A stretch of 34,155 nucleotides of DNA from Nitrospirota bacterium. GTDB lineage: Bacteria > Nitrospirota > Leptospirillia > Leptospirillales > Leptospirillaceae. The notes beneath the pieces are model-generated. The model was not told the DNA's origin. It ran no database searches and saw only the letters and a program-made list of their open reading frames with translations. The position numbers and the translations under genes were made by a program. Shown piece by piece: positions 31,639 through 34,155 of the stretch (its first letter is position 1; the number at the start of each line of letters is the position of its first letter). The DNA is taken from NCBI GenBank assembly GCA_021801345.1, contig JAJYYA010000046.1:1-34155 (forward strand), given 5' to 3'.

Positions 31639-31660
31639 TCTCGCCTCCTTTTCCGATTAC

Positions 31661-31708
31661 CGCATCATGATTCCATACAATCATACCGAATCATGATGCG
31701 ATTATCAA
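31661..31708 (-). promoter_or_regulatory. Promoter with paired TCATGA-centred operators
   Basis: On the minus strand TTGATA (31708-31703) and TATGAT (31685-31680) are 17 bp apart. A perfect 13-bp inverted repeat (CGCATCATGATTC 31661-31673, GAATCATGATGCG 31688-31700) places one palindrome in the spacer and one just downstream of the -10. It lies 23 nt upstream of the gene start at 31638. Confidence 0.78.
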
Positions 31709-31829
31709 CCCTTTGGTTGCCGAGCCCCTATTCGTAACTCATTGCACCCCGGCTGGAACGCAGCCGGAAAGAGACAAGCGGAGCAGGACACCCCGTCGCC
31801 TTCTGTCTCACCCCCGTATCAACAACTAG

Positions 31830-32126
31830 TTATAGAATCCCCGCCCGTCGTGACAGGAGAATCGCCAGGGACTGGACCTCTTTGTCGTTTTCCTTCCGAA
31901 CCTTCTGCATTCTCACGTCGAGATTGGACAGGAGAGCCCAGAACCGGAGCGGGTTCCCTTCCTTGTCCCGGAAGCGTTTCTCGGCCCGATCCAGCCGCTC
32001 CCGGATTGCGGCCATCTTGTCGCGGGCCGCCACTGTCTCCGGGGGGATCCCGGTCGGGAGGATTCCCCTCTCCAGGAACTCCCGGATGATCCGGTCCTGG
32101 TCGCTCGTCGCGAAAGTAAGCCGGTC
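31830..32126 (-). pseudogene. 5'-truncated copy of the repeated small-protein gene
   Basis: From RDRLTFATSDQDRIIREFLE to the end SLAILLSRRAGIL this is a close paralogue of the intact gene at 32989-33348. The first 20 or so codons and the promoter are replaced by unrelated sequence with an in-frame TGA inside CGTGACACGTCACG (32154-32167). A shorter frame from GTG 32033 could still be read. The stop codon overlaps ACTAGTTA, as in the intact gene. Confidence 0.7.
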
Positions 32127-32153
32127 CCGGAGGAGGAACGGGGAGGTGTGGGG

Positions 32154-32167
32154 CGTGACGTGTCACG
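32154..32167. repeat. Orphan copy of the CGTGAC-AC-GTCACG palindrome
   Basis: An exact reverse-oriented copy of the operator found upstream of the gene at 31285. It sits next to the truncated end of the paralogue at 31830-32126, with no promoter recognised. Confidence 0.7.
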
Positions 32168-32275
32168 CGGTATCGGTCGTCTGGCGTCGGGCCGTCGCCC
32201 GGGCCGGCTACGAAAAGGAATGCGAGGAGAAAAGTACGAAGCCGGAGCCCGCCTTTCTGGTGGATCTCACCTTGC

Positions 32276-32413
32276 GATCTTCGTCACGAAGCCACGTCAC
32301 GGTTCTTAGAAAAGGGACTGAACCCCATGGAAGTGTCGGCCATCACCGGCCACAAGACGCTTCAGATGCTGAAACGGTATACTCACCTGAAAGCGGAGGA
32401 TTTGTTGAAATAG
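32276..32413 (+). pseudogene. C-terminal remnant of a tyrosine recombinase/integrase
   Basis: Forty-five codons read [20 protein letters not shown], then [20 protein letters not shown] and EDLLK. This is the C-terminal catalytic part of phage-type integrases, with the box II arginine (LRHE), the GHKT histidine and the nucleophile tyrosine (RYTHL). Upstream the frame dissolves into unrelated sequence, so only the 3' end survives. Its last codons (TTG AAA) provide the -35 box of the downstream gene. It shows that an integrated element once lay here. Confidence 0.88.
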
Positions 32414-32433
32414 TGGCGCTAATCCCGTAGAAT
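32405..32433 (+). promoter_or_regulatory. Promoter embedded in the recombinase remnant
   Basis: TTGAAA (32405-32410) and TAGAAT (32428-32433) are separated by 17 bp, each matching consensus at 5 of 6 positions. The start point near 32440 would give a leader of about 12 nt carrying the ribosome site of the gene at 32452. Confidence 0.65.
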
Positions 32434-32451
32434 CGAGTCAAAGGAGTAGCG

Positions 32452-32838
32452 ATGACCTTCGATACGTTGGCCGTGGCCACAGAACTTAAAGACGCAGGGT
32501 TTTCTCCCAATCAGGCTGAAGCCTTGGCCCGTGCCTGGAGCCATGTCGCCTCAGGAGACCTCGCCACCAAGTCCGATCTGATCGGAGTCAAGTCCGAGCT
32601 GGAAAAGCAGATCGCGGGGGTCAAGTCCGATCTGGTCGGGGTGGAAGCCTCCCTGAAACAGGATATCGCTGGCGTCCGGACTGATCTGGAAAAGCAGATC
32701 GCGGGGGTCAAGTCCGATCTGGAAAAGAAAATCGATGCCGTCCATTCCGACAACGTTCTGCTGAAGTGGATGATCGGGTTCACTCTCGGCCTCTCCCTCC
32801 TCATCCTCGGCAAGCTTTTCAATGTCCATCTCCCGTGA
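32452..32838 (+). CDS. DUF1640-like coiled-coil protein with a C-terminal membrane anchor
   Basis: A 128-residue protein from ATG 32452 with AAAGGAG five nt upstream. Residues 1-35 (FDTLAVATELKDAGFSPNQA) and the sequence LATKSDL match the small DUF1640/CCDC90-like family. Residues 40-100 are a coiled coil built of 11-residue units such as GVKSDLEKQIA, also visible as near-identical 33-bp DNA repeats. Residues about 104-123 (LKWMIGFTLGLSLLILGKLF) form one membrane helix. Such proteins are frequent in acidophile and mobile-element genomes and their function is unknown. Confidence 0.82.
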   Translation: MTFDTLAVATELKDAGFSPNQAEALARAWSHVASGDLATKSDLIGVKSELEKQIAGVKSDLVGVEASLKQDIAGVRTDLEKQIAGVKSDLEKKIDAVHSDNVLLKWMIGFTLGLSLLILGKLFNVHLP

Positions 32839-32846
32839 CCCATGAG

Positions 32847-32875
32847 GTATTCCCCTGCATGCAGGGGTGAAGCCG
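32847..32875. repeat. Single 29-bp sequence shaped like a type I-E CRISPR repeat
   Basis: It begins GTATTCCCC, contains the perfect palindrome CCCCTGCATGCAGGGG (32852-32867) and ends GGGGTGAAGCCG. Type I-E repeats are 28-29 bp with the form GTNTTCCCC-stem-GGGGATGAACCG. I found no second copy, spacer array or cas gene in the window, so this is an orphan or a coincidence. Confidence 0.4.
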
Positions 32876-32879
32876 TCAC

Positions 32880-32893
32880 CGTGACACGTCACG
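32880..32893. repeat. Second orphan copy of the CGTGAC-AC-GTCACG palindrome
   Basis: An exact copy of the operator at 31219-31232, located 5 nt after the CRISPR-repeat-like sequence. No promoter or start codon is attached to it. Confidence 0.7.
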
Positions 32894-32983
32894 GACCCCG
32901 TCGCCTCTCCTCCCTCCCCTGTGTGTGTGGATGCTCTTCGTTATCCAGTTACGAAACGGGCTTGGATCGGGCCGAAATGCGTT

Positions 32984-32991
32984 ACTAGTTA
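32984..32991. promoter_or_regulatory. ACTAGT palindrome overlapping a stop codon
   Basis: ACTAGT (32984-32989) overlaps the TAA (32991-32989, minus) of the small gene at 32989-33348. The same core lies twice in that gene's promoter and at the stop codons of its two decayed paralogues (31132-31141 and 31825-31832). Confidence 0.65.
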
Positions 32992-33348
32992 CAGAACTCC
33001 CGCCCGTCTTGCCAGGAGCATGACCAGGTCCTGGATCTCCTTGTCGGTTTCTTTCTGGACCTTCTGCATTCTCACGTCGAGCTCGGACAGGAGAGCCCAG
33101 AACCGGAGCGGGTTCCCTTCCTTGTCCCGGAAGCGTTTCTCGGCCTTATCCAGCCGCTCCCGGATTGCGTCCATCTTGTCGCGGGCCGCCACTGTCTCCG
33201 GGGGGATCCCGGTCGGGAGGATTCCCCTCTCCAGGAACTCCCGGATGATCCGGTCCTGGTCGTTCGTCGCAAAATAGAGCCGGTCCTTTTGTCCCTTCGC
33301 CCTCTTCCTCTCCCGATACGCCTTCTGTCTCTCCGCCGGTGTCGCCAT
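32989..33348 (-). CDS. Small basic, probably autoregulatory DNA-binding protein (intact copy)
   Basis: A 119-residue protein from ATG 33348 with AAAGGAG six nt upstream. It begins with a basic arm (MATPAERQKAYRERKRAKG), continues with KDRLYFATNDQDRIIREFLE, a strand-helix stretch reminiscent of ribbon-helix-helix proteins, and then long charged helices (AIRERLDKAEKRFRDKEG; VRMQKVQKETDKEIQDLVML). I do not recognise a named family. Its promoter (33381-33422) carries two ACTAGT-centred operators and a third overlaps its stop codon, which suggests self-repression. Two decayed paralogues lie at 31132-31194 and 31830-32126 in the same orientation. Confidence 0.72.
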   Translation of the reverse strand: MATPAERQKAYRERKRAKGQKDRLYFATNDQDRIIREFLERGILPTGIPPETVAARDKMDAIRERLDKAEKRFRDKEGNPLRFWALLSELDVRMQKVQKETDKEIQDLVMLLARRAGVL

Positions 33349-33380
33349 GGAGTCTCCTTTGTCCTGTGGGGTTGGACCTG

Positions 33381-33422
33381 ATAACTAGTGACAATAATAG
33401 AACACATTACTAGTTATGTCAA
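33381..33422 (-). promoter_or_regulatory. Consensus promoter with paired ACTAGT operators
   Basis: On the minus strand TTGACA (33422-33417) and TATTAT (33399-33394) are separated by 17 bp. TTACTAGTTAT (33407-33417) sits in the spacer and ATAACTAGTGA (33381-33391) just downstream of the -10, as an inverted pair with centres 25 bp apart. It drives the gene starting at 33348. Confidence 0.85.
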
Positions 33423-33442
33423 GGAGCCTCAACCCGACGAAG

Positions 33443-33511
33443 CGCCGGGTCCGGAGGACCAGCGAAGCGCACAGGGACCCCCAAGAGTCCCGGTGCCGCG
33501 AGCGGAAGGCG
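33443..33511 (+). repeat. Right copy of the inverted, hairpin-forming element
   Basis: It shares its first 20 bp and its final GAGCGGAAGGCG with the left copy at 30908-30978, in opposite orientation. Its second hairpin pairs GCAC-A-GGGAC (69-78 of block 33400) with GTCCC-G-GTGC (33487-33496) around CCCCAAGA. The remaining 54 nt up to the adhesin gene show nothing further. Confidence 0.6.
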
Positions 33512-33565
33512 CAAGGAAGGGAGAGAGGCCGGGGGAGAGAGATCCGGGAAAGACCCCACGGACGC

Positions 33566-34155
33566 TCATTTTTTCAGCTCCTCGACGGAGAGGAGTTTGC
33601 TGCCCGTTGGTTCGTCCTGTTGAATGATCGTCAGGGAGCTCGATCCGGACTCATCTAAAGTCATGGACGAGAACGAACCATTTTCGGAGAGGGTTGAGGA
33701 GTTCCCTGTCACGGACGTTGGTTCCGGAAGAGAGGGAAGTTTTTGGTAGAGGTCGACCGTCTGGACGACGGGGACGATCTGCTTGCCTGTGATCCCTCCC
33801 GCGATCGTGAAGGCCGTCGCATTCCCGAAGGCGTTTATGATCGTGTAGTCCCCCGAGTAGGGGGAGGCAAGGGTCACGTTCCCTGCGATCGCATACTGTC
33901 CGGCATTGCTCGTAGATGTTGCGGAGGTCGACCAGCTCGCCGACCCGCTATCCCCTGACAGGTTCTGCCCGTTCACGAACCCCGTGACCGTTCCCGATAC
34001 GCTCGGGACCGTTCCCCCGTAGGTCATGGAGGCGGCATTGGCCGTCACGGTCAGCGGGGCCGGGGTGATCGTCCCCGTTCCTGAGAGGGTCATGGTCGGG
34101 ACGGTATAGTTCGACCAGGAGAACCCGGTTCCGGAAGTGGTGAAATTGCCTGTTC
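33566..34155 (-). CDS. C-terminal part of a large MBG-repeat adhesin/filamentous haemagglutinin-like protein
   Basis: The frame is open from the right edge of the window to a TGA at 33566, so the start lies outside. The 196 visible residues begin with a Ser/Thr/Gly-rich repeat (TGNFTTSGTGFSWSNYTVPT) and an MBG-type unit (PLTVTANAASMTYGGTVPSV, NLSGDSGSASWSTSATSTSN, AGQYAIAGNVTLASPYSGDY). These repeats form rows of beta domains in cell-surface adhesins. The final 80 residues (ITGKQIVPVVQTVDLYQKLP, then a Ser-rich acidic tail ending LLSVEELKK) contain no LPXTG or autotransporter barrel. That suits a two-partner-secreted haemagglutinin, whose exporter is not in view. Confidence 0.8.
   Translation of the reverse strand, partial: TGNFTTSGTGFSWSNYTVPTMTLSGTGTITPAPLTVTANAASMTYGGTVPSVSGTVTGFVNGQNLSGDSGSASWSTSATSTSNAGQYAIAGNVTLASPYSGDYTIINAFGNATAFTIAGGITGKQIVPVVQTVDLYQKLPSLPEPTSVTGNSSTLSENGSFSSMTLDESGSSSLTIIQQDEPTGSKLLSVEELKK

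Noticed and set aside
32569-32740. 33-bp near-repeats that could be taken for a CRISPR array or VNTR
   Set aside because: They are in frame and encode the 11-residue coiled-coil units of the DUF1640-like protein; there are no spacers.

Overview
This window reads as the chromosome of a moderately GC-rich bacterium, with two AT-rich or mosaic accessory patches. The core genes are typical of a free-living Gram-negative organism: an outer-membrane TolC-type factor with a heavy-metal RND pump, release factor 3, and the conserved block tRNA-Ser / SRP RNA / dnaX / ybaB / recR. Metal-efflux genes, several c-di-GMP proteins, DsrE/TusA-type sulfur-carrier genes and an MBG-repeat adhesin would suit an acidophilic iron or sulfur oxidiser such as Leptospirillum (Nitrospirota). 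That assignment is an impression from gene content and style, not something the sequence proves.

Layout. Positions 1-623 hold, on the minus strand, a thioredoxin-like gene and a MerR-type regulator (cut by the window edge) behind a textbook MerR promoter with a 20-bp spacer. Positions 624-1619 are an AT-rich patch with one 53-codon gene and repeats resembling IS21-type ends. It is followed by initiator tRNA-fMet with its own promoter. Positions 1889-5744 (plus) carry a dihydrolipoamide dehydrogenase, a protein with a degenerate GGDEF domain and a secreted phosphoesterase. Positions 5871-11270 (plus) carry a giant CheB-CheR-PAS-GGDEF-EAL fusion, then a DsrE/TusA pair ending in a terminator. 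Positions 11344-15219 (minus) carry mazG, an SDR oxidoreductase, a TrpD2-like protein and an HD-GYP phosphodiesterase, mostly overlapping or closely spaced. Positions 15864-21612 (plus) are a tripartite heavy-metal efflux operon preceded by a promoter and a 14-bp palindromic operator candidate. Positions 21723-26436 (minus) are tRNA-Ser, ffs, dnaX, ybaB, recR and prfC. Positions 26513-28406 (minus) are an MscS-type channel with no visible start, followed by a DsrE/DsrF/DsrH-like trio. Positions 28665-30553 (plus) are a VapBC pair and a diguanylate cyclase.

The accessory segment 30.9-33.5 kb is the most unusual part. It holds three related small genes for basic, ribbon-helix-helix-like proteins. 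Each has a different palindrome but the same control layout: one palindrome inside the 17-bp -35/-10 spacer, a second just downstream of the -10, and, in the two intact genes, a third overlapping the stop codon. Around them lie decayed copies of one gene, a tyrosine-recombinase C-terminal remnant that supplies the -35 box of a DUF1640-like gene, a lone 29-bp sequence shaped like a type I-E CRISPR repeat, orphan operator copies, and two outward-facing ~70-bp hairpin elements that bracket the segment. This looks like a small set of self-contained, autoregulated repressor cassettes in a decaying mobile region, and is the best candidate for something undescribed here. The window ends inside a large MBG-repeat adhesin gene (minus).

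Four proteins relate to c-di-GMP: a degenerate GGDEF protein, the CheB-CheR-GGDEF-EAL fusion, an HD-GYP protein, and a GGEEF cyclase that has lost the arginine of the inhibitory I-site.
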